From: JAUIET01 sp045106985
Lineage (GTDB): Bacteria; Pseudomonadota; Gammaproteobacteria; Pseudomonadales; JAUIET01
Direction of reading: 5' to 3'
DNA: 64,000 nucleotides
Assembly (NCBI GenBank): GCA_045106985.1
Contig: JBGCFQ010000010.1
Span: forward strand, 1-64,000
The notes beneath the pieces are model-generated. The model did no database searches. It was given only the letters and a program-made list of their open reading frames with translations, and was not told the DNA's origin. Below are positions 26,979-35,667 of the stretch, in pieces (position 1 is the stretch's first letter; each line of letters opens with the position of its first letter). The translations under genes and the position numbers were made by a program.

Positions 26979-28198
26979 AATCGACCTTCCTTCGTAACTA
27001 TTTTGCTAATGTCCCTGGTGACCCGCCTAGCGTACCAGTTGGCACCAGGGGCTGCGCTAATGCCATGCAAGAGCGCACTAATCCATACGGCGTTTACTGC
27101 CACCGCCAATACGGGCTCTGCGTAAGCATGATTGATATCGCCAACGATAAGCAAGGCAAACAATGCCGTCGCTAAACCACGGGGGCCAAACCATCCAAAA
27201 AACAAACGCGTTAAAGGTGGCGCAGAAGAGCCCAGCAGACTCACATAGATTGCTAAAGGCCGCACAACGAAGAGACTAAGCAATATCATCAACAACATTG
27301 GTCCATCAAGTGCGTGTAAGGCTTCTGGTAGCAAGGCCATACCCAATAGTAAAAACGCCGCCCAAATCAGTATCTGTCCTTCGCTCTCTGCAAATTCATA
27401 AACGTACTTCACTCTGTCTTGAAGAATATTACCGAAGGCCAGACCAGCTACAAAAGCAGAGATAAAGCCATTTCCATCGACCATGTTTGCAGCAAGATAG
27501 GCGCTGGCCGCTAAAGCAATGGCGGCAATGCCCTCGTAGAGGGGTTCGGTAAAGCCGCGCTCGGCTGCCGCAAGCATCGCTTTCGCGCCTAGCCAACCTA
27601 CTAGTCCACCGATCAGTGGTCCGAGAATCAATTGCTGTGCAGTGAATATTAGAAAGTTGCTTTGGTGCTCACCTTCCATGGTTGCCAAAGTACACGCAAA
27701 GAACAATACCACTGGCAGCGCCAGCCCGTCGTTGAGTCCGCTTTCAACTGTTAGCGCTCGTCGCTCCTCTATTGGAACCTGCTCATTGCTCACAACGGCC
27801 TGGCCTAAAGCCGCGTCGGTAGGCGCAAGAATCGCGGCCACCAGCGCCACTGCGAAAATCGACCAATCTGGAAACACAAAGAACGCAACCGCTGTTCCAA
27901 ACAACAGTGACAGTGGCAGGCCAATCAACAGCATCCGCTGCGGCCATATATGTTGTTTTCGAAGGGCCACGAAGTCAGTCTTGCTGGCATCTACAAACAA
28001 CAAAATTATCAATGCCACTTCGGCGACAATATGCAACAGCTCTTCAGCACCTTGTTGAGGCATTACACCACTTTGCGCTAGCAGATAACCAACGCCCAAA
28101 AAGATCATTGGTGCCGTGACGATGGTACTTGCCAAACGCTTTGCAAACATGGCGTAAACTGTTGCGCAGGCCATTACGATTAACATGCCGGTTTGCAT
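26975..28198 (-). CDS. Na+/H+ antiporter, CPA1 (NhaP-like) family
   Basis: The 407-residue protein is strongly hydrophobic with 11-13 helices. ILAPTDAALGQAVVSNEQVPIEERRALTVESGLNDGLALPVVLFFACT carries the APTDA and ESGLNDG motifs of CPA1 exchangers, including the paired acidic residues of the ion site (given here in overlapping parts: APTDAALGQAV and ESGLNDGLALP). GPRGLATALFALLIV near the C-terminus is also typical. There is no long cytoplasmic tail. It should exchange Na+ or K+ for protons at the inner membrane. It is upstream of and coupled to the START gene. Confidence 0.9.
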   Translation of the reverse strand: MQTGMLIVMACATVYAMFAKRLASTIVTAPMIFLGVGYLLAQSGVMPQQGAEELLHIVAEVALIILLFVDASKTDFVALRKQHIWPQRMLLIGLPLSLLFGTAVAFFVFPDWSIFAVALVAAILAPTDAALGQAVVSNEQVPIEERRALTVESGLNDGLALPVVLFFACTLATMEGEHQSNFLIFTAQQLILGPLIGGLVGWLGAKAMLAAAERGFTEPLYEGIAAIALAASAYLAANMVDGNGFISAFVAGLAFGNILQDRVKYVYEFAESEGQILIWAAFLLLGMALLPEALHALDGPMLLMILLSLFVVRPLAIYVSLLGSSAPPLTRLFFGWFGPRGLATALFALLIVGDINHAYAEPVLAVAVNAVWISALLHGISAAPGANWYARRVTRDISKIVTKEGRL

Positions 28199-28300
28199 AA
28201 TTGTGTGTTCCCAGTTCGCTATAAAGTCAGCCGGCCATTACTTTCAATTGTTGTATGTTGGAATGTGACTCAAGCCAGCTTAAGACTAAATGAAAGCACC

Positions 28301-29044
28301 TTACAGTGCTTGCACACTCTCTGGCGCTAAATATAAATACGTTAAATCGCCGCGCTGTTCAAGAGATCCTGTTACGCGAACAGGTACGGCTATATTTTCT
28401 CGCACCTGTGCCGCGGCAGATTCGCCGTTTTCATTAACAAGTACGTATCCAAAGCGCTTGCCGTCGGTTTTTTCGACAACAAGTACAGGCGGTATTCCAC
28501 CGGCAATACACATAGCAGCACAGGCACGATGTACTTTGCCCGCGCCGGGCTTCATCACCCCCATAAAGCACTTGGAATCAACGATTTCACCACTTAGCTC
28601 TATCGATTCTAGTTGCTTACTAACCGGAGCCTTCACACCCGCGGGAGCTGTGCTAGCCTGCACATCGCCGGCGCCTCGCATTTCCATCAAAGACCAGCCA
28701 CCTCGCTCAATCAAGAAACCACTGAGCTCAACATGCTGACCTTCCAGAGATTCAACAAACGCAGTCGCTGCCTGCTTCCCCTGCATAACTAACATGATTG
28801 ATCGCGGGTTTGGCCCGGTTGTGTGCAACACCGGGTAGGGCGATAGACTTAGCCAGCCGTTCACAGTTTCAGTACCGCTGAGATGCCACTGGCCCTCGCC
28901 TGCACTCTGTTGTGAAGATGAAGTCCAGTATGCAAAGCCTGCAGCAATCAACAGTAAAGCGATGGTCAGCGCTTTGTAAAAACGGTTCAATCCAGCAGGC
29001 ATCGGAAGATAACCCACGAAGAATTCCTTACCACGATCGCTCAT
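28301..29044 (-). CDS. Membrane-anchored protein with conserved Cys/His motif, unknown function
   Basis: The 247-residue protein has one membrane helix near the N-terminus (about 23-40, KALTIALLLIAAGFAYW) and a large soluble part, probably periplasmic. Its striking element is CFMGVMKPGAGKVHRACAAMC at C159, H172, C175 and C179 (listed as CFMGVMKPG and KVHRACAAMC), followed by IAGGIPPVLVV. This could bind a metal or heme or form disulfides. I recall this motif beside Rieske/ferric-reductase genes in other bacteria but know of no assigned function. Its start overlaps the stop of the heme-Rieske gene (ATGA), so they are co-expressed and probably partners. Confidence 0.8.
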   Translation of the reverse strand: MSDRGKEFFVGYLPMPAGLNRFYKALTIALLLIAAGFAYWTSSSQQSAGEGQWHLSGTETVNGWLSLSPYPVLHTTGPNPRSIMLVMQGKQAATAFVESLEGQHVELSGFLIERGGWSLMEMRGAGDVQASTAPAGVKAPVSKQLESIELSGEIVDSKCFMGVMKPGAGKVHRACAAMCIAGGIPPVLVVEKTDGKRFGYVLVNENGESAAAQVRENIAVPVRVTGSLEQRGDLTYLYLAPESVQAL

Positions 29045-30126
29045 TGGCTAACCTCTAACAAATCATCAATATGAGTAACTGGTCGGGCTGAGCCCTCAGG
29101 TAACGGTGACGGGTTAAGCAGCACTTGCTCGCCCTCTAACTTTAATTCGTAAGTAGCAATTTTCTCGGTAAAAGGTGCCGGAGAGCAGCCATCTTCCGGG
29201 CGGTATTGAAAACCATGCCAAGGACAAGTAATGCTGCCATCAATAACACGGCCTTCGCCGAGTGGGCCGTTTTGGTGTTGGCACACATTTGACACGGCAG
29301 CCAGTTTACTCTGCTCATAGCGAAATATAGCAACGCGCTCGTCACTACCAACTTGGACGGTAATAGCCTGGTTGTCCGGTATGTCGCGCCAGCTTCCAAC
29401 AACAAGCCACTGTGCACTTTCACTTTTACCTTCAGCGTTGCCATCCACCTGCGTATCAACAGCGCGGCTTTTATACATCGCCAACAGATGCAAACTGCCC
29501 ACCATCAACACAGAGCCGTAAACCATGCTGGCTAATAATCCGGTTTGAGCTTGAAGCATAGCGCCACTAGCAACATGAACTACTAACAGCGCGTATGCGA
29601 GATACACGCCCATGTGCAGCGCCTTCCAGAAAGGCGCTCCAAGATTGGCATTCCAGAAATCGTGGCTTGTAGCCGCCATAACAAAAAGAATAAGTAATGC
29701 GAACACACCAAAACGCTGAAAAGGAAAGTCTGAAATGGCTTCAAAACTTCCAGGTGATGTGAACACAGAAACCAGAGGATTCTCAACACCAAAACTGTGG
29801 TACCAGATAATGGCCAGCACCGCGTGCGCTAAGGCGACGATAAACATCGAAACGCCAAAATGGCGGCGGTTGTACAATAGTGGCAAAAATCGAGTGTCCA
29901 ATCGAGCGAGAGGGCCTATACATAAAATGATGGTTAGCATCAAAAACGCACAGGTCGCAAACGCTCTAATCAGCAGAGTCATTGGCGACAGCGCCTCAAC
30001 CCCGGAATGCGTCGCGGCGCTAATGCCCATGAAAACGGCAACATAAAGCACTACTCCCAGCCACACGCTGCCATCGTAAATGGCCTTTTTGCGACTCCAT
30101 TGAACAGCAACGTAACCGTGACTCAT
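29041..30126 (-). CDS. Ferric-reductase-like heme-b membrane domain fused to a Rieske 2Fe-2S domain
   Basis: This 361-residue fusion has about six membrane helices in residues 20-215 with histidines suited to heme ligation (H89, H101, H155, H171, H184), as in the ferric reductase/MsrQ family. From about residue 238 a Rieske domain follows with C282-Q-H284 and C301-P-W-H304. The likely job is to pass electrons between heme b and the 2Fe-2S centre, either to a quinone or to a soluble partner; direction and acceptor are inference. It is coupled by 4-bp overlaps to the 51-aa gene before it and the Cys/His gene after it, making a four-gene unit. Confidence 0.88.
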   Translation of the reverse strand: MSHGYVAVQWSRKKAIYDGSVWLGVVLYVAVFMGISAATHSGVEALSPMTLLIRAFATCAFLMLTIILCIGPLARLDTRFLPLLYNRRHFGVSMFIVALAHAVLAIIWYHSFGVENPLVSVFTSPGSFEAISDFPFQRFGVFALLILFVMAATSHDFWNANLGAPFWKALHMGVYLAYALLVVHVASGAMLQAQTGLLASMVYGSVLMVGSLHLLAMYKSRAVDTQVDGNAEGKSESAQWLVVGSWRDIPDNQAITVQVGSDERVAIFRYEQSKLAAVSNVCQHQNGPLGEGRVIDGSITCPWHGFQYRPEDGCSPAPFTEKIATYELKLEGEQVLLNPSPLPEGSARPVTHIDDLLEVSQ

Positions 30127-30278
30127 GGCAATTCTCCCGCAGAGCTAGCGTGAGGAGCCGTTTCTACTATGGGCATTTCAACTTCAGCATTACTTTGCGC
30201 TAGGTATACAAACCAAAGCAAAGCGGGAAACAGCAGCAGCCAAACTAGGCCGTGAACTTTTCGATGTGTTTGCTTCAT
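30123..30278 (-). CDS. 51-aa single-span membrane protein, unknown function
   Basis: Reading the minus strand from the ATG at 30276-30278 gives a 51-codon frame beginning MKQTHRKVHGLVWLLLFPALLWFVYLAQ and ending GELP. It has a basic head, one hydrophobic helix (about residues 10-27) and a short acidic tail. Its ATG overlaps the stop of the 69-aa gene (ATGA) and its own stop overlaps the ATG of the heme-Rieske gene (ATGA). It therefore fits exactly into the gap with 4-bp overlaps at both ends, the strongest evidence that it is real. It may be a small subunit of the redox complex. Confidence 0.72.
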   Translation of the reverse strand: MKQTHRKVHGLVWLLLFPALLWFVYLAQSNAEVEMPIVETAPHASSAGELP

Positions 30279-30484
30279 GCTGTACTGCTCCCGGCTTCTG
30301 TTCTGCTACCGGCAAGCTTCGCTATTAACACTGGCCATAAAGCGAAAGCAGCAGGCATCCACAGCAGTCGCACACCAAGTCCTGCATTCTCAGCACTGCC
30401 ATCCAATTTTTTGTAGCCTACAAACAAGAAATACAAAGCAAAGAACACGCCTATTGCCACATAGGCCCATAGTAACATTGCCAC
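30275..30484 (-). CDS. 69-aa two-span membrane protein, unknown function
   Basis: The product has two hydrophobic segments (YVAIGVFFALYFLFVGY and LLWMPAAFALWPVLIAKL) joined by a short polar loop. The start is a GTG at 30484, seven bases after a GAGGGGGG run; an ATG two codons later (30478) is the alternative. It is the first gene of a four-gene overlapping unit with the 51-aa protein, the heme-Rieske fusion and the Cys/His protein. No family was recognised. Confidence 0.75.
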   Translation of the reverse strand: MAMLLWAYVAIGVFFALYFLFVGYKKLDGSAENAGLGVRLLWMPAAFALWPVLIAKLAGSRTEAGSSTA

Positions 30485-30531
30485 AGCAATACCCCCCTCT
30501 TTTAAAGAAATAGTTCGCCCGCTAAGCCGGT

Positions 30532-31286
30532 CTACCTATTTGCAACGCCGCCAAACGCCACACCACTAAGCTCGGCCATATCTTTTTTAAATGTTGTCAG
30601 GTCATCTATGCTGAACTGACTTATGTGATTGTGCCCACAGGCTCTAGCCATCACTTGCATTAACTCAATGCTTGCTTCAAAAAAGCGATTCAATCTTTGC
30701 GCAGCCTGATCAACAATTAGTCTCGCGCGTCATCCAACAAAGGCATGCGATGCAATTGCGCCACATTCAGCTGAATGTCTTCCCAAACGGGCAACTCCGT
30801 ACGAGAAACATCCATAGCACCCATAGGACCGTGGTGGCCCAAAGTTGAGAGTCCTTCTGCTGCAAGCTGACTAATAAGGTGCACATGCGGCTCGTCTTCG
30901 GTGCCAACATGATCTTGATACAACCCTTGATAAGCCTCTCGGTCATGGCTTTGCGGATGCTTGAGCTCCCAGGCCGCGATTTCATCGGCGTCTACGCACA
31001 CCTGACCATCTTCTACCCAGGCAGTGAATTTGTTCAGCACCTCGGAGTTGTTGTACTCGCTAACGCCAGTATCAAAGCGATAGTCCCAGCCGTGAACACC
31101 ACATATCAAGTTGTTGCCATCAACGTAGCCGTCTGACATCAACGCGCCGCGGTGCGCGCAACGACCATACAAGACAGACACTTCGTCGTCGTATCGAACA
31201 ACCACCAGGTCAACGTTGGCAACTAACGCATAGACTGACGTTCGATCAATTAAGCTGTTGACCGGCATTAATATGTGCTTATTCAT
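30532..31286 (-). pseudogene. Internally deleted Rieske / FMN-glutamate-synthase-like fusion gene
   Basis: An intact 189-codon frame (31286 to 30717) encodes a Rieske domain with C43-A-H45 and C62-G-V-H65, followed by a linker ending LHRMPLLDDARD. I recall this linker as the one that leads into a large FMN-binding glutamate-synthase-type domain in Rieske-GltS-like fusions. Immediately after the stop, in another frame, comes RARLIVDQAAQRLNRFFEAS, then LMQVMARACGHNHIS, and SIDDLTTFKKDMAELSGV before a stop at 30532-30534; this is how the C-terminus of that family ends. The several hundred residues between are missing. I read this as a large out-of-frame deletion. The Rieske part alone may still be made. 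Confidence 0.8.
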
Positions 31287-31333
31287 TGCTTCCCCCGAAA
31301 AAACGAAAATATGAAAAACTAGAAGGCGACTAT

Positions 31334-31774
31334 TTACTCGATAACGCTTGGCCAGTTTTTATCAGCTGCACTTATGTACTCATCGCGCTTTGCTGTCCAT
31401 TTCTTTTGAATCTTAGCGTTGTAGTTCAAATACAACTTGTCATTAATTATGGTGAACTGATCAGGCTCAATACCCGCCGTTGAGTTCTGCGACACTGCAT
31501 ACGCACAGTAACCACCATATTGAGGTGCGTACTTTTCGGGGTTCGCAGCAAACAAGTCTCGATTGGCTTCAGAGCTAAAGTGCCAATTTGCCCCCATCCA
31601 CTCGTGCTTTATGTTTTTCTTGCCTTCTACGGCCTTATCTTGCTGGAAGTAGGCAACCGGGTCATAACCTTCTATGGCTTTGTTGCCAAAGAAGGTTGTA
31701 TTGATTTTATCAGCGGCTAAAAGCGGCCCTGAGATAGCCATAAACAGAGTGAGGAGCAAACTTCGATTGAGCAT
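31334..31774 (-). CDS. Secreted YHS-domain protein
   Basis: The 146-residue protein has a cleavable signal (LLLTLFMAISGPLLAAD) and then a YHS-type fold: NKAIEGYDPVAYFQQDKAV, NWHFSSEANRDLFAANPEKYAPQYGGYCAYAV and LYLNYNAKIQKKW. YHS proteins are small, often metal-associated modules, and secreted versions of this form are common in marine Proteobacteria without a known role. It is the first minus-strand gene upstream of the Rieske remnant and the membrane redox genes, with 47 bp between, so it may belong to the same transcription unit. Confidence 0.85.
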   Translation of the reverse strand: MLNRSLLLTLFMAISGPLLAADKINTTFFGNKAIEGYDPVAYFQQDKAVEGKKNIKHEWMGANWHFSSEANRDLFAANPEKYAPQYGGYCAYAVSQNSTAGIEPDQFTIINDKLYLNYNAKIQKKWTAKRDEYISAADKNWPSVIE

Positions 31775-31936
31775 TACCGATCCTTTTTATGTTTTAAGTT
31801 GTGCGAGAATAGACTCTCTATTTGAGCGAAAAGTTCCCAAATAAATTTACCATACGCTCTTTAGTCGCTATACGGAACTAAAGCGTAAACGGCATATCCA
31901 ATTCTCTTCATTCGCTCGCAAACGGAGCGTGGGAAT

Positions 31937-32623
31937 CTAGCGTCGCAGCACCAATAGCCAGCGGCCTATGTTTACAACATCTGCCAGAGCACCAGCAAAG
32001 TAAGTCAACGCCGCAGCCTTTAATACTGCGCGAACGGCAGGCATATGCTGTTCGGGCACGTAGTCACCCCCTGCGAGAATTGGCAATGCCTTGTTAAAGC
32101 TGGCATCCCATTCTTCAGGCAGCACAATTAAATAGGCCAATGCGCCCAGTAGTTGTAGGCCAACACTAAGGCCGAGCAATACATACACCAAGCTGGGGCT
32201 TTTTAGCAGAATACTGGCGATAGGAATCACCGCTATAAGAAGAATACCGGTCTTCTTTAGCATCATAGCCAAGGGGATGTAGCGCGTGCGCAATTGAGAA
32301 ATGGTTTCTTCACGTTGAAACTGAATTGCGTGGCCTACTTCGTGGGCGGCAACTGCAACAGCCGTTAGCGATTTACCATTGAAATTGCTAGGACTAAGAC
32401 GCACTGCATTGGCGATAGGATCATAATGATCACCACCTTCAGTTGACTGCTCTACACTAACATCACCTAGTTCAAAACGCTGAATCAGATGCTCAGCCAG
32501 CTCTGCCCCTGTTCCGGGCATGCCTTCTATGGTCTTGCCGTGGCGCCGCATAACAAGCCGAATCCATAAGCTAGGAAAGTAAACCAGCAGCACAAGTGCT
32601 AACGTTAAAATGGCGTATAACAT
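31937..32623 (-). CDS. YugP-like neutral zinc metallopeptidase, membrane protein
   Basis: From the ATG at 32623, with GAGG upstream, the product has 228 residues; a longer frame to 32683 would place a hydrophilic head before the first membrane helix and is less likely. It has an N-terminal helix (MLYAILTLALVLLVYF), the zinc motif VAAHEVGHAIQFQ (HExxH), two central hydrophobic hairpins and a C-terminal membrane segment. The matching family (COG2738, YugP) is predicted to be a membrane protease with unknown substrates. The third zinc ligand may be the glutamate of LPEEWDASFNKALP, by analogy. A small hypothetical gene precedes it. Confidence 0.85.
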   Translation of the reverse strand: MLYAILTLALVLLVYFPSLWIRLVMRRHGKTIEGMPGTGAELAEHLIQRFELGDVSVEQSTEGGDHYDPIANAVRLSPSNFNGKSLTAVAVAAHEVGHAIQFQREETISQLRTRYIPLAMMLKKTGILLIAVIPIASILLKSPSLVYVLLGLSVGLQLLGALAYLIVLPEEWDASFNKALPILAGGDYVPEQHMPAVRAVLKAAALTYFAGALADVVNIGRWLLVLRR

Positions 32624-32643
32624 ACATACAGTATACCTCAGCC

Positions 32644-32859
32644 TCAGTAATTCGACCTTCGCTCTCGCACTTGCCACTCGCATACATCATAGCGTCCAGC
32701 ACCACACAAGCGCGGCGACGCTACCTTTTGTGTAGCAAGCTCCGCTGAACGCCACTTTTCACTGCTATTACTAATGGACGACCAAACTACAGCGAAGACA
32801 GTCAGCGAGGCGAACAAGAGAACCGCAAAGACCGATAGAACCGAGCTATTTCTAATCAT
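32644..32859 (-). CDS. Small hypothetical membrane or secreted protein
   Basis: The frame encodes about 71 residues from the ATG at 32859 (an upstream ATG at 32874 is possible). It has a hydrophobic N-terminal helix (VLSVFAVLLFASLTVFAVVW), then a polar part with two cysteines (RLCGAGRYDVCEW) that could form a disulfide. It ends 20 bp before the protease start on the same strand. No homologue is recognised. The AGG before the ATG and the signal-like N-terminus favour a real gene, but it could be chance. Confidence 0.45.
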   Translation of the reverse strand: MIRNSSVLSVFAVLLFASLTVFAVVWSSISNSSEKWRSAELATQKVASPRLCGAGRYDVCEWQVRERRSNY

Positions 32860-32983
32860 GATTACACCTATCAATATCGTTGATGATTAATGGTTATTCG
32901 TTTCTTATTGATGATGTATTATTCAACGCTAAGCCTTACCGAACACACGAATTGTTTTCATCAGTCTCATCAGGGGAATTGAT

Positions 32984-33862
32984 ATGGCAAGAAACCTGGA
33001 TACAGCGGCTCTTCGAAGCTTTGTCGCCATTGCTGATACAAATGGAGTTACCAGTGCGGCCGCACAAGTTAATTTGACCCAGTCGGCGGTCAGCATGCAG
33101 ATTAAACGGCTTGAGGATACCTTCGGCGCCAAACTATTGTTGCGCCAAGGCCGCGGTGTAGCCATGACACCACTCGGCGAGCAACTGTTAACCTACGCTC
33201 GGCGCATCATTTCATTGAATGATGAAACCTGGATGCGCCTAACTAACGATGACTATGAGGGCGATGTCAGTATTGGCGTACCGGCCGATATTATTTACCC
33301 GCATATACCGCAAATTCTAAAACGCAGCACTGAGCTCTATCCGCGCGTACGAATCCACCTGATCTCATCACTCACTAAATCGCTAAAACAGCGATTTAAA
33401 AGCGGCGAACTTGACCTAATATTAACCACTGAAAAACGAGCCTATAAAGGCAGCGAAACCTTGCAGATTGCCGAAAACATCTGGTATGGCGCACGACAGG
33501 GCAAGGCGCATCTTCAAGACCCACTGCCTCTGTCGATTTGCAACAATTGCGCCCAAAAGTCAGACATTATTCGTTCCTTGGACCAAGCGGGTCGAAACTG
33601 GACGATGGTAAGTGAATCAGATACAGACGATACCCAAATGGCCATTGTGAGCGCAGACTTGGCCGTTGCACCACGTATTCGTCCCGAAGCCAACCTTGTG
33701 GCTCTGCCACCTGGGACACTGCCAGAGCTTGGCGATGTGTGGGTGAATATGTATCAGTCAGCTTACAGAGATACCCGCTTGATCGAAAAGGTGGCTGATG
33801 TTGTTCGCGATGTGTTTCGCACTACCGCAACGAGTAGGCCAATACTGAATGCGGTTGGCTAG
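32984..33862 (+). CDS. LysR-family transcriptional regulator
   Basis: The 292-residue protein has the N-terminal LysR winged helix (LDTAALRSFVAIADTNGVTSAAAQVNLTQSAVSMQIKRLE, i.e. SFVAIADTNGVTSAAAQVNL followed by TQSAVSMQIKRLE) and the linker ALLLRQGRGVAMTPLGEQLL. A substrate-binding domain follows, starting about residue 90 (VSIGVPADIIYPHIPQIL). It is transcribed away from the small hypothetical gene and the YugP-like protease, which are candidate targets because LysR proteins often control divergent neighbours. The effector is unknown. Confidence 0.92.
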   Translation: MARNLDTAALRSFVAIADTNGVTSAAAQVNLTQSAVSMQIKRLEDTFGAKLLLRQGRGVAMTPLGEQLLTYARRIISLNDETWMRLTNDDYEGDVSIGVPADIIYPHIPQILKRSTELYPRVRIHLISSLTKSLKQRFKSGELDLILTTEKRAYKGSETLQIAENIWYGARQGKAHLQDPLPLSICNNCAQKSDIIRSLDQAGRNWTMVSESDTDDTQMAIVSADLAVAPRIRPEANLVALPPGTLPELGDVWVNMYQSAYRDTRLIEKVADVVRDVFRTTATSRPILNAVG

Positions 33863-34019
33863 GTTTTTTACGCCTATAAATGGGCTTCTGTTCGCAAACG
33901 CTGTTTTAAGAAAGGGGCTGGTTAAGGTTCTTGACCTAATTAGTACCGCACTGTAATTCGCTGCAGCACTCAAAATCTGCATAATCAGCGCTGCTTACCG
34001 AATGTTCGCGGGTACCTCA

Positions 34020-35219
34020 ATGATTAAGAAGACTTTACTAGCACTTGTCGTGCTGTTGCTGGGTGTTGCTCTAGGCTCTCAACTACCGCGCGGTCCTGTC
34101 TTGTTCGCCATGCTAGGCAATATGGGGGTCACTGAGCACGCCGATTACACAACCCTAAAGTCACACCAAGCGCTGGTGAACTTTGAAGAGATGATCGCCA
34201 ATACTCGCCAACTGGTATTGAGCGATGCGCGCTCTGAACAAGAAGCGGTAGAAGGAATGCGCTGGGTAATGCGCCTGGCCGCACAAGCCAGTGAACTCGC
34301 CGGCGACGCCAACGCCACACTTCCTCACTTTCAACGAATGGATACCTTGAAAAGGAAACTCGGCGGGGACAATCCTGACGCCGAGTACGAACACGCATGG
34401 ATTAACGGTAAGTACGATTACATTATCACCGGCAATGTCGGTACCGTACGCTACCTCGGTTTCACTATTAATGCAGGCCAAGGTGCTAACCCAAGACGCA
34501 ACGTTGATTACATTAGCGACAAAATGCTCACCAAAGACAGTGAAGGAAACTTCACTCTTATTCTGTCGAAAGAAAAACCCGAACAATCCGGCGACTGGAT
34601 CCAAATTCCTAAAGATGCGTCCGGCATACTGGTACGCCAATACATTGCAAACCGCAGCACAGAAATTCTTCCTTCATTAAATATAAAGGTTTTCGGTGAG
34701 CAACCCGACTATGCGCCAGCCGGCGACAGTGAGGTTGCAGCACTTATCGAAGGTGCCAGTTACACCGTGCTGAAGTTGTCGACTTTACATCGCTACATAT
34801 TGCCCGAGCTTATGCAGCAGACCAACGCATTCATACGAGCAACCTCTGAGGATTTTGGTGATGACATCGCTGGCACCGACAACTTATACATGTTGGGCAG
34901 TTATCAACTAAATGATGACGAAGCCTTGGTTGTAAAGGTGCAACCGCCTCAGACACGCTATTGGAATTTGGCACTTGAGTCTCGCTGGCATGAATTGAAC
35001 GATTATCTGCACCGACCGATATCGCTAACCTTGGAGGAGGTAGAGTACAGCTCCGATGGATCGGTTGAGTTTATCGTGGCGCATAAGGACCCAGGCCACC
35101 CAAACTGGTTAGATACTCGAAAACATAACTTCGGTTTTATGACCTTGCGCTGGTTGGACAGCAAGGGGCAAGATGTGCCGATGCCCGATATTAAGAAAGT
35201 AACATTCAATGAGCTTTAA
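34020..35219 (+). CDS. DUF1214-like secreted protein
   Basis: The ATG at 34020 (MIKKTLLALVVLLLGVALG) gives a 399-residue protein with an N-terminal signal or anchor; an ATG at 34002 would add six residues, and neither has a strong ribosome binding site. The body contains YDYIITGNVGTVRYLGFTI, ILSKEKPEQSGDWIQIPKDA, and near the end LVVKVQPPQTRYWNLALESRW and IVAHKDPGHPNWLDT, the pattern of DUF1214-type proteins, which often occur beside catabolic genes. Function unknown. Its 3' end overlaps the YaiI-like gene by 11 bp, implying co-translation. Confidence 0.78.
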   Translation: MIKKTLLALVVLLLGVALGSQLPRGPVLFAMLGNMGVTEHADYTTLKSHQALVNFEEMIANTRQLVLSDARSEQEAVEGMRWVMRLAAQASELAGDANATLPHFQRMDTLKRKLGGDNPDAEYEHAWINGKYDYIITGNVGTVRYLGFTINAGQGANPRRNVDYISDKMLTKDSEGNFTLILSKEKPEQSGDWIQIPKDASGILVRQYIANRSTEILPSLNIKVFGEQPDYAPAGDSEVAALIEGASYTVLKLSTLHRYILPELMQQTNAFIRATSEDFGDDIAGTDNLYMLGSYQLNDDEALVVKVQPPQTRYWNLALESRWHELNDYLHRPISLTLEEVEYSSDGSVEFIVAHKDPGHPNWLDTRKHNFGFMTLRWLDSKGQDVPMPDIKKVTFNEL

Positions 35220-35667
35220 GTTATGGATAGACGGAGACGCCTGTCCTGTCGTCATAAAGGAAATACTCTTCCGAGCGGCAGATAAGCGCCAAGTGGAAAC
35301 TATCTTAGTCGCCAATCAGTATGTGCGCACCCCTCCATCAAAGTTTATTCGCAGCATGCAGGTGGCCAGCGGCTTTGATGCAGCAGACGATGAGATAGTC
35401 GAATTGCTGGAAGCCGGAGACTTGGTAATCACCAGTGATATTCCACTCGCTGCCGATGTACTGGCAAAAGGCGGCCATGCACTTAGCCCACGAGGCAGCA
35501 TGCACACACAAGAAAACATCAAACAGCGCTTAAACATGCGCGACTTTAACGAATCATTACGTGCCAGTGGCATTAACTCACGTGGGCCTGACGCAATGAA
35601 TCAGTCGGACCGCCAGCAGTTTGCCAATCAGCTGGATCGATTTATTACTCGGGCCAAGCAAAGCTAA
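35209..35667 (+). CDS. YaiI/YqxD-family protein (UPF0178)
   Basis: The 152-residue protein matches the UPF0178 family in length and motifs: LWIDGDACPVVIKEILFRAADKR at the N-terminus with conserved acidic residues, GDLVITSDIPLAADVLAKGG, LSPRGSMHTQENI and, near the end, FANQLDRFI. The fold is PIN-like, and the aspartates resemble a nuclease centre, but no activity is firmly established. It overlaps the DUF1214-like gene by 11 bp. Confidence 0.92.
   Translation: MSFKLWIDGDACPVVIKEILFRAADKRQVETILVANQYVRTPPSKFIRSMQVASGFDAADDEIVELLEAGDLVITSDIPLAADVLAKGGHALSPRGSMHTQENIKQRLNMRDFNESLRASGINSRGPDAMNQSDRQQFANQLDRFITRAKQS

Noticed and set aside
30717..31286. Ordinary short Rieske ferredoxin gene
   Set aside because: The linker after the Rieske domain and the out-of-frame C-terminal remnant just downstream both match a much larger fusion protein, so a deletion derivative explains more.
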